Source: Leucobacter sp. CX169 (GTDB lineage Bacteria; Actinomycetota; Actinomycetes; Actinomycetales; Microbacteriaceae). From it: DNA of 64,000 nucleotides. The stretch spans positions 496,001 to 560,000 of the forward strand of contig NZ_CP071051.1 of NCBI RefSeq assembly GCF_017161405.1. Direction: 5' to 3'. Within the stretch, counting starts at the first letter, position 1. Each line of letters starts with the position of its first letter. The notes beneath the pieces are model-generated. The model did not search any database. It saw only the letters and a program-made list of their open reading frames with translations, and was not told where the DNA came from. Both the position numbers and the translations under genes were made by a program. Positions 44,118 through 53,702 of the stretch are shown one piece after another.

Positions 44118-45268
44118 GCCGCGCCCAGTTCGCGACCGAGCCCGCCGAGTACGACGCACTCGTGCTCTTCGGCTTCGGCGGGCCCGAGGGGCAGGACGAT
44201 GTCATTCCGTATCTGCGCAACGTGACGCGGGGCCGCGGGATCCCGGACGAACGCCTCGAGGAAGTCGCGCACCACTACCGTCACTTTGGTGGGATCAGCC
44301 CGATCAACGAGCAGAATCGCGAGCTGCGGGCCGCGCTCGAGGCCGAGCTGCGCGCGCGCGGGAGCGACCTCCCGGTGCTGTGGGGAAACCGCAACTGGGA
44401 CCCGTACTTCCCTGACGTCCTGCGCACGGCTTCCGAGAACGGCCACCGGCGCGTGCTCGTGCTGCCGACAAGCGCGTTCGCCTCGTACTCGGGGTGCAAG
44501 CAGTACCAGGAGAACATCGATTCGGCGCTCGCTCAGCTGGGGCACACCATCGTAGCCGACAAGGTGCGACCGTACTTCGACCACCCCGGCTTCCTGGACC
44601 CCTGGATTTCCGCCACCCGCCGCGCGATCGACGAGCTGTGCGCGCGCACGCCAGGCCTCGATCCGCAGCGCGACGTGCGCGTGCTCTTCGCCACGCACTC
44701 GGTGCCGAGCTCGTACTCGGGGGAGTTTGGCCCCGACCTCGCTGCCCTTGACGGGCGCGGCGCCTACGAGGCGCAGCACCTCGCCGCGAGCGCGGACATC
44801 GCCGAGGCGGCGTGCCCCGGGGTGACCTGGGACCTCGTGTACCAGTCGCGTAGCGGACCGCCCAGCCAGCCGTGGCTCGAGCCCGACATTAACGACGCGA
44901 TCGAGGAGCTGCCAGCACAGGGCGTCAAGGCCGTCGTGATCGTGCCCGTCGGCTTCGTCAGCGACCACATGGAGGTGCTCTGGGATCTCGACACCGAGGC
45001 GCTGGACACCTGCGCGCGCCTCGGCCTCGCGGCCATCCGGGTGCCGACACCAGGGGTCGACCCGACGTACGTGCGCGGGCTCATCGACCTCATGTTCGAG
45101 CGCCGGGACGGGGTGCCGGTCGCTGACCGTCCGTCACGTACGACGCTCGGGCCCTGGTTCGACGTCTGCGGCGAGGGCTGCTGCGACACCCCGGAGCGGA
45201 TGGCGCAGGTGCAGGCTCGCGACGGCCGCGCGGTGGCGACCGCGCAGCCCACTGAGGCGCATTCGTGA
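44114..45268 (+). CDS. hemH: Ferrochelatase (coproporphyrin ferrochelatase)
   Basis: Inserts Fe2+ into coproporphyrin III, 384 residues. LVLFGFGGPEGQDDV at the N-terminus, VLFATHSVPSSY with the metal-site His near residue 196, and PVGFVSDHMEVLWDLDTEA with the conserved Glu. A Cys in YSGCKQY and three near the C-terminus (C352, C356, C357 in VCGEGCC) fit the [2Fe-2S] cluster seen in many actinobacterial ferrochelatases. Translationally coupled to hemQ (ATGA) and hemC (GTGA). Confidence 0.96.
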   Translation: MSRAQFATEPAEYDALVLFGFGGPEGQDDVIPYLRNVTRGRGIPDERLEEVAHHYRHFGGISPINEQNRELRAALEAELRARGSDLPVLWGNRNWDPYFPDVLRTASENGHRRVLVLPTSAFASYSGCKQYQENIDSALAQLGHTIVADKVRPYFDHPGFLDPWISATRRAIDELCARTPGLDPQRDVRVLFATHSVPSSYSGEFGPDLAALDGRGAYEAQHLAASADIAEAACPGVTWDLVYQSRSGPPSQPWLEPDINDAIEELPAQGVKAVVIVPVGFVSDHMEVLWDLDTEALDTCARLGLAAIRVPTPGVDPTYVRGLIDLMFERRDGVPVADRPSRTTLGPWFDVCGEGCCDTPERMAQVQARDGRAVATAQPTEAHS

Positions 45269-46374
45269 ACGAGATCACGGTCACCCGAGACCCGCTCGCG
45301 GCCCGCGAGGGACTCATCAGGATCGGCACCCGCGGCAGCCTGCTCGCGGTCACCCAGACCACGGGCGTCGCCCGGCTGATCGCCCAGGCAACGGGGGTGG
45401 AGGTCGCGCTCGTCATCATCACCACGCAGGGCGACACCTCGCCCGCGCCGCTTGCGCAGCTCGGGGGAACCGGCGTGTTCGTGAGCGCGCTGCGCGACGC
45501 CCTGATCGCGGGCAGGTGCGACCTTGCGGTGCACTCGCTCAAGGATCTGCCCACGGGGGACTGCCCCGGCATCATTCTCGGCGCAATCCCGCCCAGGGTC
45601 GACCCGCGCGACGCCTTCTGCGGCCGCGACGGACTCGCCCTCGGCGAGCTCCCGCCCGGCGCGCGCGTCGGCACGGGATCCCCGCGTCGGGGTGCACAGC
45701 TCAAGCGCTCGCGCCCCGACCTCGAGGTGTGCGATCTTCGCGGCAACGTCGACTCCCGCCTCGCGCGGGTGGGCGCGGATCTCGACGGGGTGGTGTTGGC
45801 CGCCGCCGGGCTGACCCGCATCGGGCGTGACGCCGCGATCACCGAGTACTTCCCGCTTGCGAGTACGCCGACCGCTCCGGGGCAGGGCGCGCTCGCGATC
45901 GAGGCACGCTCGGAAGACGCGTTCGTCGGGCTGATCGGGCAGGGGCTCCGCGCCCTCGACGACCCGGAAGCGCGCGCTTGCGCGCTCGCCGAGCGCTCGA
46001 TGCTTGCCGAGCTTGAGGCGGGTTGCCAGGCGCCGGTGGCCGCCTGGGCGCGCCTGGCCGACGGCCGACTCACACTCTTGGGGGCGGTCTACCGACCCGA
46101 CGGGAGCGAGAGCCGCGAGGCACAGCAAGCGATCTCCTGGCCCGGTTCCGCACAGGATCCGGATGATCACGCGGACTCGACCCCGAGCTCGCGCCCTGGC
46201 CCCTTGCCTGACGCTGACGCCGACGCCGCGGCCACGGGGCTCGGCATCGCGATCGCCCGCGAGCTGCTCGCACACGGCGCGGCCGAACTGGCCCCGCTGA
46301 CCCTGCTCACCGGAGCCAGGCTGCGCGCACACGCGGGCGCCCCACTCGCACACCCCACGAAGGACCAACGATGA
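45265..46374 (+). CDS. hemC: Porphobilinogen deaminase (hydroxymethylbilane synthase)
   Basis: Polymerises four porphobilinogens to hydroxymethylbilane, 369 residues. IRIGTRGSLLAVTQT at the N-terminus, VHSLKDLPTG with the catalytic Asp region, GTGSPRRGAQLKRSRPDL, and Cys254 (ELEAGCQAPV), which carries the dipyrromethane cofactor. It is about 50 residues longer than typical because of an insertion rich in Pro, Asp and Ser (near residues 290-320) in the C-terminal domain. Confidence 0.95.
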   Translation: MNEITVTRDPLAAREGLIRIGTRGSLLAVTQTTGVARLIAQATGVEVALVIITTQGDTSPAPLAQLGGTGVFVSALRDALIAGRCDLAVHSLKDLPTGDCPGIILGAIPPRVDPRDAFCGRDGLALGELPPGARVGTGSPRRGAQLKRSRPDLEVCDLRGNVDSRLARVGADLDGVVLAAAGLTRIGRDAAITEYFPLASTPTAPGQGALAIEARSEDAFVGLIGQGLRALDDPEARACALAERSMLAELEAGCQAPVAAWARLADGRLTLLGAVYRPDGSESREAQQAISWPGSAQDPDDHADSTPSSRPGPLPDADADAAATGLGIAIARELLAHGAAELAPLTLLTGARLRAHAGAPLAHPTKDQR

Positions 46375-47228
46375 TCCCGTTCCTCCCCTCCCCGCCGCTG
46401 CCGCTTCGCGGCCTGCGCATCCTCATCCCGCGCGGGGGTGACCTGGGCGAGGCGCTCCGCGAGAAGGTCGCCGAGCGCGGGGGCATCCCCACCGTGGCGC
46501 CGCTGCTCGAGACCGTCGCGCCCAGCGACGCCGCCGCGTTCGACGCCGCCGTCGCACGATGGAACGCGGGTGCGTACGACTGGATGGTGGTGACGAGCGC
46601 GACCACGGCGTCGGTGTTGCAGCGCGCGGGCGCGCGGGCGCAGCCGGGCGCGAAGACCGCGGTCGTCGGCCCGGTCACGGCCGCGGCGATGCAGCTGGTC
46701 GGGTTCCGGATCCACGTGATTCCCGGCCGCGACTTCTCGGGCGATGGGCTCGCCGTCTCACTCCTCGCCGCGATCTCGAGTGGCGACCGGCCGGCGCGGA
46801 TCCTGTTGCCCGTCTCGGAGCTCGCCGACACCCGGCTCGAGCGGGCGCTCCGCGCCGCCGGCCACGAGGTGGATCGCGTCGGCGCCTATTCGACCGCGCA
46901 GGCCCCTGAGGTCCCGGGGCTCCGCGAGCGCATCGCGGGTGGCGGCATCGATGTCGTTCTCGTGACGAGCGGGTCCGCCGCACGCGCGGTCTCCGCGAGA
47001 CTGACGCCGCTCCCGAGCACCACTCGGCTCGCAGCCATCGGCCGGCCCACCGCCGCCGCCCTCCTGGCGGAGGGACTGCGGGCCGACGTGGTCGCCGAGC
47101 TGTCCACCACGGACGGGCTCCTCGACGCGGTGTCCTCGGAGTTCCTCGCCGGGCACGAGGCGGCCGCCTCCCACGCGGAAGGTCCCGCGATTCTCGACCC
47201 CTCACCGTTATCAGGAGAGTCCTCATGA
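46371..47228 (+). CDS. hemD: Uroporphyrinogen-III synthase
   Basis: Cyclises and inverts ring D of hydroxymethylbilane, 285 residues. The HemD family is poorly conserved, but the two-domain pattern is clear: [18 protein letters not shown] at the start, [15 protein letters not shown], and [15 protein letters not shown] with [22 protein letters not shown] near the C-terminus. Position between hemC and hemB and four-base overlaps on both sides support the call. Confidence 0.92.
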   Translation: MIPFLPSPPLPLRGLRILIPRGGDLGEALREKVAERGGIPTVAPLLETVAPSDAAAFDAAVARWNAGAYDWMVVTSATTASVLQRAGARAQPGAKTAVVGPVTAAAMQLVGFRIHVIPGRDFSGDGLAVSLLAAISSGDRPARILLPVSELADTRLERALRAAGHEVDRVGAYSTAQAPEVPGLRERIAGGGIDVVLVTSGSAARAVSARLTPLPSTTRLAAIGRPTAAALLAEGLRADVVAELSTTDGLLDAVSSEFLAGHEAAASHAEGPAILDPSPLSGESS

Positions 47229-48223
47229 ACCCCACAGACCAGGCGACCCCGATGGCTCAGTCGATTCGGCCCCGGCGGCTCCGGCGCACCCCGGCGCTTC
47301 GCCGGCTTGTTGCCGAGACGCGGCTGCACCCGGCGGAGCTGATCCTGCCCGTCTTCGTGCGTGAGGGCATCGACGTGCCGCGACCCATCTCGGCCATGCC
47401 CGGGGTCGTGCAGCACACGATCGACTCGCTGCGAGCGATCAGTGCGCAGGCCGCCGAGGCTGGGCTCGGCGGCATCATGCTGTTCGGCGTGCCCGCGGCG
47501 CGCGACGCCACCGGGAGCGCGGCGGACGCGCCCGACGGGATCCTGAACCGAGCGCTCGCCGCGGTGAGCGCCGAGGTGGGCGACGCCCTGGTCGTCCAGG
47601 CCGACCTGTGCCTGGATGAGTTCACCGACCACGGCCACTGCGGCGTGCTCGACGAGCGCGGCGAGGTCGACAACGACGCGACGCTCGAACGATACGCATC
47701 CATCGCTGTCGCGCAGGCGCGGGCCGGGGCCGAGGTGCTCGGTCTCTCGGGCATGATGGACGGCCAAGTGCGCCGCGTGCGCGAGGCGCTCGACGGCGCC
47801 GGCCACGCCGACACCGCGATCCTGGCGTACGCCGCGAAGTACGCCTCGGCGTTCTACGGTCCGTTCCGCGAGGCGGTCGACTCGCAGCTGGCGGGCAATC
47901 GTCGGGGCTACCAGCAGGATCCCGCCAACCGCCGCGAGGGCCTGCGCGAGGCGCAGCTCGACATTTCCGAGGGGGCCGACATCGTGATGGTGAAGCCCGC
48001 GCAGAGTTACCTCGACGTGCTCGCCGACGTGGCCGCCATGAGCCCGGTACCCGTCTGGGCGTACCAGGTCTCGGGCGAGGCCGCGATGATCGAGGCCGCC
48101 GCCGCGAACGGCTGGATCGACCGCCGGGCGGCGATCGAGGAGTCACTGATCTGCATCCGCCGGGCGGGGGCGGACGCCGTCCTGAGCTACTTCGCGCTCG
48201 AGATCGCGGGGTGGCAGCGATGA
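47225..48223 (+). CDS. hemB: Delta-aminolevulinic acid dehydratase (porphobilinogen synthase)
   Basis: Condenses two 5-aminolevulinates to porphobilinogen, 332 residues. Both Schiff-base lysines are present ([13 protein letters not shown] and [11 protein letters not shown]). The metal-site motif reads [14 protein letters not shown] with C129, D131 and C139: the first and third Cys of the zinc CxCx7C motif are kept, but the middle one is Asp as in Mg-dependent forms. Metal preference is therefore uncertain. Coupled to hemD and hemL by ATGA overlaps. Confidence 0.95.
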   Translation: MNPTDQATPMAQSIRPRRLRRTPALRRLVAETRLHPAELILPVFVREGIDVPRPISAMPGVVQHTIDSLRAISAQAAEAGLGGIMLFGVPAARDATGSAADAPDGILNRALAAVSAEVGDALVVQADLCLDEFTDHGHCGVLDERGEVDNDATLERYASIAVAQARAGAEVLGLSGMMDGQVRRVREALDGAGHADTAILAYAAKYASAFYGPFREAVDSQLAGNRRGYQQDPANRREGLREAQLDISEGADIVMVKPAQSYLDVLADVAAMSPVPVWAYQVSGEAAMIEAAAANGWIDRRAAIEESLICIRRAGADAVLSYFALEIAGWQR

Positions 48224-49551
48224 GCGGGGCGGAGCAGTCCTCCCCGGTCAGCGCGGGTCTCGCTGAGCGGGCGCGACGCGTGATCGTCGGCGGGGTGAAC
48301 TCCCCGGTGCGCGACTTCGGCGCGGTCGGGGGCACTCCGCGCTACCTGGTCAGTGGCTCGGGCGCGTGGGTCACCGACGCCGACGGGCGCGAGTACGTCG
48401 ACCTCGTCGCGGCCTGGGGGCCGGCGCTGCTGGGGCATGCGGACCCCACGGTCATCGAGGCGGTGCAGCAGGCGGCGGCGCGCGGCCTGGGCTTTGGCAC
48501 CTCCCACCCGAGCGAGGCCGAGCTCGCCGAGGAGATCACGGCGCGCGTGCCGCACATCGAGCGCGTGCGGCTGGTGTCGACGGGCACCGAGGCCACGATG
48601 ACCGCGATTCGCCTCGCGCGCGCGGCGACGGGCCGCTCGCTCATCGTGAAGTTCGCCGGCCACTACCACGGCCACTCCGACGGGCTGCTGGCGGCCGCGG
48701 GGTCGGGGATTGCGACCTTCGGGCTGCCGGGATCCGCGGGCGTGACCCCCGAGACCGCTAGCCAGACGCTCGTACTCCCGTACAACGACCCGGCGGCGGT
48801 CGAGGCGGCGTTCGCCCAGCACGGTGACCGGATCGCCGCGATCATCACCGAGGCGGCGGCCTGCAATATGGGGGTTGTGCCGCCGGATCCCGGCTTCACC
48901 GCGGCGATCACCGCCATCGCCCACAGCCACGGGGCACTCATCATCAGCGACGAGGTGCTGACCGGGTTCCGCGCGGGCCCAGCCGGATATTGGGGCCTCG
49001 AACAGGCCCCCACTCCCGATCTGGTGACGTTCGGCAAGGTCGTGGGCGGCGGGCTCCCACTCGCCGCGGTCGGCGGCCGGGCGAACATCATGGAGCTGCT
49101 CGCCCCGCTCGGCCCCGTCTATCAGGGCGGGACGCTGTCGGGAAACCCCGTGGCGGTCGCCGCGGGGCTCGCGACCCTGCGCGGGGCGGACGACGACGCG
49201 TATGCGCGGCTCGGCACGGCGGCGGAGCGCACGATCGCGCTCGTGACGGACGCCCTGAGTGCGGCCGGCGTCGCCCACCGAATCCAGCGCGCGGGGACGC
49301 TGTTCAGCGTGTTCTTCGCTCCGGGGCCGATTCGCACCTACGACGAGGCCCGCGCGCAGCACTCTGGGCGCTATCGCGCGTTCTTTCACGCGATGCTCGA
49401 CGGTGGGGTGCACCTGCCGCCGAGCCCGTACGAGGCCTGGTTCGTTACGGCGGCGCACGATGACCGCGCAATCGAGCGCATTGCCCAGGCGCTGCCTGCC
49501 GCGGCGCGGGCCGCAGCTGAACTCCCAGAGGCGCTTCCCGCGGAGGACTGA
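48220..49551 (+). CDS. hemL: Glutamate-1-semialdehyde 2,1-aminomutase
   Basis: PLP enzyme making 5-aminolevulinate from the HemA product, 443 residues. Lys273 in [14 protein letters not shown] binds [26 protein letters not shown] and [11 protein letters not shown] are typical. ATG at 48220 (ATGA overlap with hemB) is preferred to a GTG nine bases upstream. Last gene of the haem operon; only a 96-bp gap without a clear terminator follows. Confidence 0.96.
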   Translation: MSGAEQSSPVSAGLAERARRVIVGGVNSPVRDFGAVGGTPRYLVSGSGAWVTDADGREYVDLVAAWGPALLGHADPTVIEAVQQAAARGLGFGTSHPSEAELAEEITARVPHIERVRLVSTGTEATMTAIRLARAATGRSLIVKFAGHYHGHSDGLLAAAGSGIATFGLPGSAGVTPETASQTLVLPYNDPAAVEAAFAQHGDRIAAIITEAAACNMGVVPPDPGFTAAITAIAHSHGALIISDEVLTGFRAGPAGYWGLEQAPTPDLVTFGKVVGGGLPLAAVGGRANIMELLAPLGPVYQGGTLSGNPVAVAAGLATLRGADDDAYARLGTAAERTIALVTDALSAAGVAHRIQRAGTLFSVFFAPGPIRTYDEARAQHSGRYRAFFHAMLDGGVHLPPSPYEAWFVTAAHDDRAIERIAQALPAAARAAAELPEALPAED

Positions 49552-49635
49552 TGCTGCGCGCGCCCTGATGTGCCCGCCCGGCCCTGACCTCTGAGCCCAG
49601 CCCCCATCCCGCGATCGAGTGGCGGCTCGCGAGAG

Positions 49636-49641
49636 TAAGCT
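49636..49641 (+). promoter_or_regulatory. Putative -10 box of a leaderless transcript
   Basis: TAAGCT exactly six bases before the GTG at 49648, no Shine-Dalgarno sequence. Confidence 0.45.
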
Positions 49642-49647
49642 ACGCGG

Positions 49648-50685
49648 GTGACCCCGTCTGCCGCGCCCGTGTTCCACATCCGCCCCATCGACCCGGCCGA
49701 GTACGCGCGCGAGACCGATCTGGTCCGCGCGGCCTACGCGGCGGGTCCCTACCGGGACGAGCTGGCGCACGACGAGGTGTGGGCCGCCACGGAGCAGGAC
49801 AGCGCGGGCCGGGACGCCGCGGGCCGGATCCTCGTCGCCGTCGCCGGGGACAGGCTGGTCGGCGCGGTGACCGTGCTGCGCGGCGGATCGGCCTACGCGA
49901 AGCTCGCGGGCGACGGCGAGGCCGAACTCCGGCTCCTCTCGGTGGCGCCCGAGTCCCAGGGAGCGGGCCTCGGCGCGGCCCTCACCCGCGCCGGCATGGA
50001 GCTTGCACTCAGCTGGGGGTCGACCGTGGTGCGGCTCGACACCGGCGTGAAGAACCCCGCAGCGTCGCTCTATGAGCGGCTCGGCTTCGAGCGCACGCCC
50101 GAGTTGGACGCGCGGCTCGACGAGATGTCTTATGGGTCCTCGCTCAGCTACGTCTACCCGCTGCAGGGGCGCGCTGACGTGTGCGTGCGTGAGATCCGGG
50201 CCGAGGAGATCTCAGCGGTCAGCGAGCTCGTGCTGGCCGCCTACCGCGACGACTATGACGGGCTGCCGGATGGCTACCTCGCGGAGATCGCGAACGTGGC
50301 CGAGCGCGTCGCCCAGCATCAGGTCTGGGTGGCGGCGGAGCGCGCCACCGGCGTGCTGCTTGGCACGGTCACGACTCCCCGGCCGGGCGAGACGCTGAGC
50401 GAGGTCGCGCGGCCGGGGGAGATGGACCTGCGCCTGCTGGGGGTCGCCGGCCGTGCGCGCGGCCGCGGGATCGGCTCGCTCCTCATGCGCCACGGGCTCC
50501 GGCTCGCCAGGATCCGGGGCAACTCCCGCGTCGTACTGAACACGAGCACCGACATGGTGGCGGCCTACGAGCTCTACGAACGGATGGGGTTCGCCCGGAT
50601 GCCGGAGCGCGAGTTCGACATCGAACGCCCGGACGGCACGACCCTGCGACTGCTCGCGTACGGGATCGACGCTTCGGCCGGCTAA
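49648..50685 (+). CDS. Tandem GNAT N-acetyltransferase
   Basis: Protein of 345 residues with two GNAT domains. The first (about 8-165) has LRLLSVAPESQGAGLGAALTRAGME and NPAASLYERLGF; the second (about 175-345) has MDLRLLGVAGRARGRGIGSLLMRHG and AAYELYERMGF. Both acetyl-CoA P-loops (Q/RxxGxG/A) look intact. Double-GNAT enzymes act on amino-compounds such as mycothiol precursors (MshD), aminoglycosides or protein N-termini; nothing fixes the substrate here. GTG start, probably leaderless. Confidence 0.88.
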   Translation: MTPSAAPVFHIRPIDPAEYARETDLVRAAYAAGPYRDELAHDEVWAATEQDSAGRDAAGRILVAVAGDRLVGAVTVLRGGSAYAKLAGDGEAELRLLSVAPESQGAGLGAALTRAGMELALSWGSTVVRLDTGVKNPAASLYERLGFERTPELDARLDEMSYGSSLSYVYPLQGRADVCVREIRAEEISAVSELVLAAYRDDYDGLPDGYLAEIANVAERVAQHQVWVAAERATGVLLGTVTTPRPGETLSEVARPGEMDLRLLGVAGRARGRGIGSLLMRHGLRLARIRGNSRVVLNTSTDMVAAYELYERMGFARMPEREFDIERPDGTTLRLLAYGIDASAG

Positions 50686-50689
50686 ACGA

Positions 50690-50727
50690 ACAGAGCGGCC
50701 CCGGGACGAATCCCGGGGCCGCTCTGT
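50690..50727. terminator. Strong hairpin between the GNAT gene and purQ
   Basis: Perfect 17-bp stem ACAGAGCGGCCCCGGGA / TCCCGGGGCCGCTCTGT with loop CGAA, in the convergent gap. Likely serves both strands, although T-runs are lacking. Confidence 0.85.
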
Positions 50728-50738
50728 GTGCGTGGTGA

Positions 50739-51440
50739 CTACGCGGCGCGGGCCGCGAGCGCCTCGACTGCCGCCTCAAAGAAGCGCAGTCCGTCGAGGC
50801 CCGAGCGCATGGCCTCGGGCGTGTTCGGGCCGAAGCCCGGCTCGACGGCGTGCTCGGGGTGGGGCATCAGACCGACGACGTTGCCGCGCTCGTTTGTGAG
50901 CCCCGCAATGTCGTTCAGTGAGCCATTCGGGTTGACGCCCGCGTAGCGGAACGCGACGAGGCCTTCGCCCTCGAGCCGCTTGAGCGTCTCGTCGTTCGCG
51001 ACATAGCCGCCGTCGCCGTTCTTGAGTGGGATGACGATCTCTTCGTTCTTCGCGAACTTGTGCGTCCACGCGGTGTCCGCGTTCTCGACGATGAGCTTCT
51101 GATCGCGGCGAATGAACTGCTGGTTCGCGTTGCGGATCAGGCCGCCGGGAAGCAGCTTCGCCTCGACGAGCACCTGGAAACCATTGCAGATGCCGAGGAT
51201 AGGCATGCCCGAGTTCGCGGCGTCGATGACCTCGGCCATGATGGGCGAGACCGCGGCGATTGCCCCGGGGCGCAGGTAGTCGCCGTAGCTGAATCCGCCG
51301 GGCAGGACGATCGCCTCGACGCCCTGCAGGTCGTGGTCGGCGTGCCAGAGCGCGACGGGCTCGGCGCCCGCGAGCCGGATCGCGCGCTGCGCGTCACGGT
51401 CGTCGAGCGAACCGGGGAAGGTGACGACGCCAATCTTCAT
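50739..51440 (-). CDS. purQ: Phosphoribosylformylglycinamidine synthase, glutaminase subunit
   Basis: Class I glutamine amidotransferase of 233 residues supplying ammonia to PurL. Nucleophile Cys in [14 protein letters not shown], and the His/Glu of the triad in [12 protein letters not shown]. Starts [17 protein letters not shown]. Its ATG overlaps the purS TAA by one base, so purS-purQ is one unit; purL is about 35 kb away. Confidence 0.96.
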   Translation of the reverse strand: MKIGVVTFPGSLDDRDAQRAIRLAGAEPVALWHADHDLQGVEAIVLPGGFSYGDYLRPGAIAAVSPIMAEVIDAANSGMPILGICNGFQVLVEAKLLPGGLIRNANQQFIRRDQKLIVENADTAWTHKFAKNEEIVIPLKNGDGGYVANDETLKRLEGEGLVAFRYAGVNPNGSLNDIAGLTNERGNVVGLMPHPEHAVEPGFGPNTPEAMRSGLDGLRFFEAAVEALAARAA

Positions 51441-51700
51441 TACGCGCCCGCTTCCTCGGGGAAGTGGATCGCGACGACGTCCTCGATCACCTGGTTTGAG
51501 AGCACCTGTTCGGCAACCTCGCGGGCGGCGGCACGCACCTCGTCGGTGATGGGTCCGTCGACGGTCAGCTCGAAGCGCTTTCCGACGCGCACGCCGTGGA
51601 ACTGGCCCTTCCCGAGCCGATCAAGCGCACCTGAGGTGGCCTTGCCCTGCGGGTCGAGCAGCTCGGCCTTGGGCATGACTTCAACAACAATCGTGGGCAC
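51440..51700 (-). CDS. purS: Phosphoribosylformylglycinamidine synthase subunit PurS
   Basis: Small protein of 86 residues that bridges PurL and PurQ in Gram-positive-type FGAM synthase. Typical ILDPQGKA-like segment ([17 protein letters not shown]) and [12 protein letters not shown] start after a GGAGG ribosome site. Immediately upstream of purQ. Confidence 0.95.
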   Translation of the reverse strand: MPTIVVEVMPKAELLDPQGKATSGALDRLGKGQFHGVRVGKRFELTVDGPITDEVRAAAREVAEQVLSNQVIEDVVAIHFPEEAGA

Positions 51701-51773
51701 CGGTGGCCTCCGTATTTCGCGGGCTTCGGGCTAAATCAGCCGGGAGAGCGCGCGACGCGCTTCCGGGACCAGT

Positions 51774-52691
51774 CTACAAGGCGTTTTCGCCGTCGATTTC
51801 CCGTACCCGCACCCGGTTTCGCCAGGGGTCGAGCACGGTGAGCTCCGCGCCGTCGAACTCGCGCGCGATCCCGGCGGCCGCGAGGCGTGCGTCGAGCGCC
51901 GCGAGCGCCTCGCTGGATCCGCCGGGGGTGCCGTCGCCCGGCAGCTCGATGCGGACCTCGCCGAGGCCCAGCGCGGGCGTGCGGTCGGTGGCGCCCTTCG
52001 ATTCCCATGTGTTCATGCCGAGGTGATGGTGGTACCCGCCGGCCGAGACGAACAGCGCCTGGGAGCCGTACACGTTGGTGACGTCAAAGCCCAGGGTGTC
52101 GACGTAGAACGCCTTCGCGGTGGGAATGTCGCCGACCTTGAGATGCACGTGGCCCACTGTCGCGGGGGTGTCCGCCACGGCGGCCGCGCCCTGCTCGGTC
52201 AGGTGCTGCTGCAGGTAGCGATTTGGGTCGAGGAACGCCGAGCCCATCTGCACCCCGCCGCCCGTCGGCAGCTCCCGCCACTGGGCACGCGGGCGATCGA
52301 CGTACAGCTCGACACCGTTGCCCTCGGGGTCGCCGAAGTAAAACGCCTCGGACACGAGGTGGTCGCTCGACCCCTGGAACTTGCCGGGGGAGTGCCGGGC
52401 CGCGGCGTAGACGACCGAGGCGAGCTCGGCGGCCGTGGGGAACAAGAACGCCGTGTGGTACAGCCCGGCTGCCCCGGCGGGGGCCATGGCGAGGCTGCCG
52501 TCCTGGTCGAGCAGGATCGTCGCGACGCCCTGCCGACCGAGCGCCGCGGTCCCCTTCTCGTGACGGAGCACTTGCATGCCGAGGCCACGGTGGTAGAAGT
52601 CGATCATCGTGTCGAGGTCGCGCACCGTGAGGGTGACGGCGCCCATGCCGGTGGCATCGGGGAGCCGGCGCTCGGAATCAGGAGTCTGCAA
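51774..52691 (-). CDS. VOC-family ring-cleaving dioxygenase / glyoxalase-like protein
   Basis: Protein of 305 residues with two vicinal-oxygen-chelate domains (about 15-130 and 148-295). It resembles CatE/YfiE and MhqO-type extradiol dioxygenases: GAVTLTVRDLDTMIDFYHRGLGM, GVELYVDRPRAQW, GHVHLKVGDI and GGYHHHLGMNTW. His in HVHLKV, His in YHHHLG and a C-terminal RIELP Glu could bind the metal. The start is TTG at 52691 with AAAGGCGGA upstream; ATG at 52646 is an alternative. A MarR-like palindrome lies 33 bp upstream. Likely degrades or senses quinone/catechol-type compounds. Confidence 0.85.
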   Translation of the reverse strand: MQTPDSERRLPDATGMGAVTLTVRDLDTMIDFYHRGLGMQVLRHEKGTAALGRQGVATILLDQDGSLAMAPAGAAGLYHTAFLFPTAAELASVVYAAARHSPGKFQGSSDHLVSEAFYFGDPEGNGVELYVDRPRAQWRELPTGGGVQMGSAFLDPNRYLQQHLTEQGAAAVADTPATVGHVHLKVGDIPTAKAFYVDTLGFDVTNVYGSQALFVSAGGYHHHLGMNTWESKGATDRTPALGLGEVRIELPGDGTPGGSSEALAALDARLAAAGIAREFDGAELTVLDPWRNRVRVREIDGENAL

Positions 52692-52724
52692 GGGGTCCGC
52701 CTTTCGCTGGGTACCCCTAGTAAA

Positions 52725-52744
52725 ACACTTGAATCTTCAAGTGT
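52725..52744. promoter_or_regulatory. MarR-type operator upstream of the VOC gene
   Basis: ACACTTGAA-TC-TTCAAGTGT, a perfect 9-bp inverted repeat with a 2-bp centre, resembling operators of the MarR/MhqR type. It covers the probable -35 region of the VOC gene (minus strand TTGAAG). No MarR gene is in the window. Confidence 0.65.
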
Positions 52745-52762
52745 CTAGAGAGTGTGTGAAAT

Positions 52763-53641
52763 CTATTCGCCCGTCAAGCGCGTCAGCAGCTCGCGGTAGC
52801 GATCCTGCGTCTGCGCCACGACCTCGGCGGGGAGCGCCGGGGGAGTGCCGGTGCCGTCCCAGTTCGCCGAGAGCCAGTTGCGCACGATCTGCTTGTCAAA
52901 GCTCTCGAGCCGGGCGGCACCCGTCGCGCCGCCGGCGTAGACGGCCGCGTCCCAGTAGCGACTCGAGTCGCTCGTGAGGACCTCGTCCGCAAGCACCAGC
53001 TCGGTGGAGCCGGGGACGACCCCGAACTCAAACTTGGTGTCCGCCAAGATGATCCCGCGCTCGGCAGCTCGCTCGCGCGCCGCCGTGAAGATCGCCAACG
53101 AAGCGTCGCGGAGCGCGGTGGCGTACTCGCGGCCGACGAGCTTGACGCTCTGCTCGAAGGTGATGTTTTCGTCATGCTCGCCCATGGGGGCCTTGTAGGC
53201 CGGGGTGTAGATCGGCTCGGGCAGCAGGTCGCCGTCGGACAAGCCCGCGGGCAGCTCGATGCCGCACACCGCGCCGGTGGCGACGTACTCCTTGTATCCG
53301 GAGCCCGTCAGAGCGCCGCGTACGACGCACTCGATGGGGAACATGTCGAGGTGGCGCGTGACCATCGCGCGGTCCGCGACCGCCGCGGGGGCAGCGGGAC
53401 CGCTCGGGTCGAGATGGTTCGCGACGTCGAGGCGAGCGAACCACCAGCGCGACAGCGCCGTGAGGAGCGCGCCCTTGCCGGGAATCGGCGGCTCGAGCAC
53501 GTGGTCGAAGGCGCTGACGCGATCGCTCGCGACCACGAGCAGGTGCGTCCCGCTCCCGTCTTCGGGAACGTAGAGGTCGCGGACCTTGCCCGAGTAGGTG
53601 TGGCGCCAGCCGGGGAGATCGAGAGTGGAAGAGTTCGTCAC
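52763..53641 (-). CDS. purC: Phosphoribosylaminoimidazole-succinocarboxamide synthase
   Basis: SAICAR synthase of 292 residues, joining aspartate to CAIR. HTYSGKVRDLYV at the N-terminus, VVASDRVSAFDHVL, PIECVVRGALTGSGYKEY and LADTKFEFG are family signatures. GTG start at 53641, no ribosome site, CAGAAT hexamer six bases upstream. Divergent from the SRPBCC gene. Confidence 0.96.
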   Translation of the reverse strand: MTNSSTLDLPGWRHTYSGKVRDLYVPEDGSGTHLLVVASDRVSAFDHVLEPPIPGKGALLTALSRWWFARLDVANHLDPSGPAAPAAVADRAMVTRHLDMFPIECVVRGALTGSGYKEYVATGAVCGIELPAGLSDGDLLPEPIYTPAYKAPMGEHDENITFEQSVKLVGREYATALRDASLAIFTAARERAAERGIILADTKFEFGVVPGSTELVLADEVLTSDSSRYWDAAVYAGGATGAARLESFDKQIVRNWLSANWDGTGTPPALPAEVVAQTQDRYRELLTRLTGE

Positions 53642-53647
53642 ACTCTT

Positions 53648-53653
53648 ATTCTG
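53648..53653 (-). promoter_or_regulatory. Putative -10 box for purC
   Basis: CAGAAT (minus strand) exactly six bases before the purC GTG; leaderless arrangement. Confidence 0.4.
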
Positions 53654-53702
53654 TCACCACGCGGCGCCCGCTATTGTGGGGAGCCAAGGAGAAGGAGGCG
53701 GC

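Noticed and set aside
42507-44159. A 550-codon minus-strand frame across hemY and hemQ
   Set aside because: Antisense to two recognisable haem genes, Arg/Gly-rich and without any motif.
48187-49770. A 527-codon minus-strand frame across hemL
   Set aside because: Shadow of hemL; composition typical of antisense high-GC frames.
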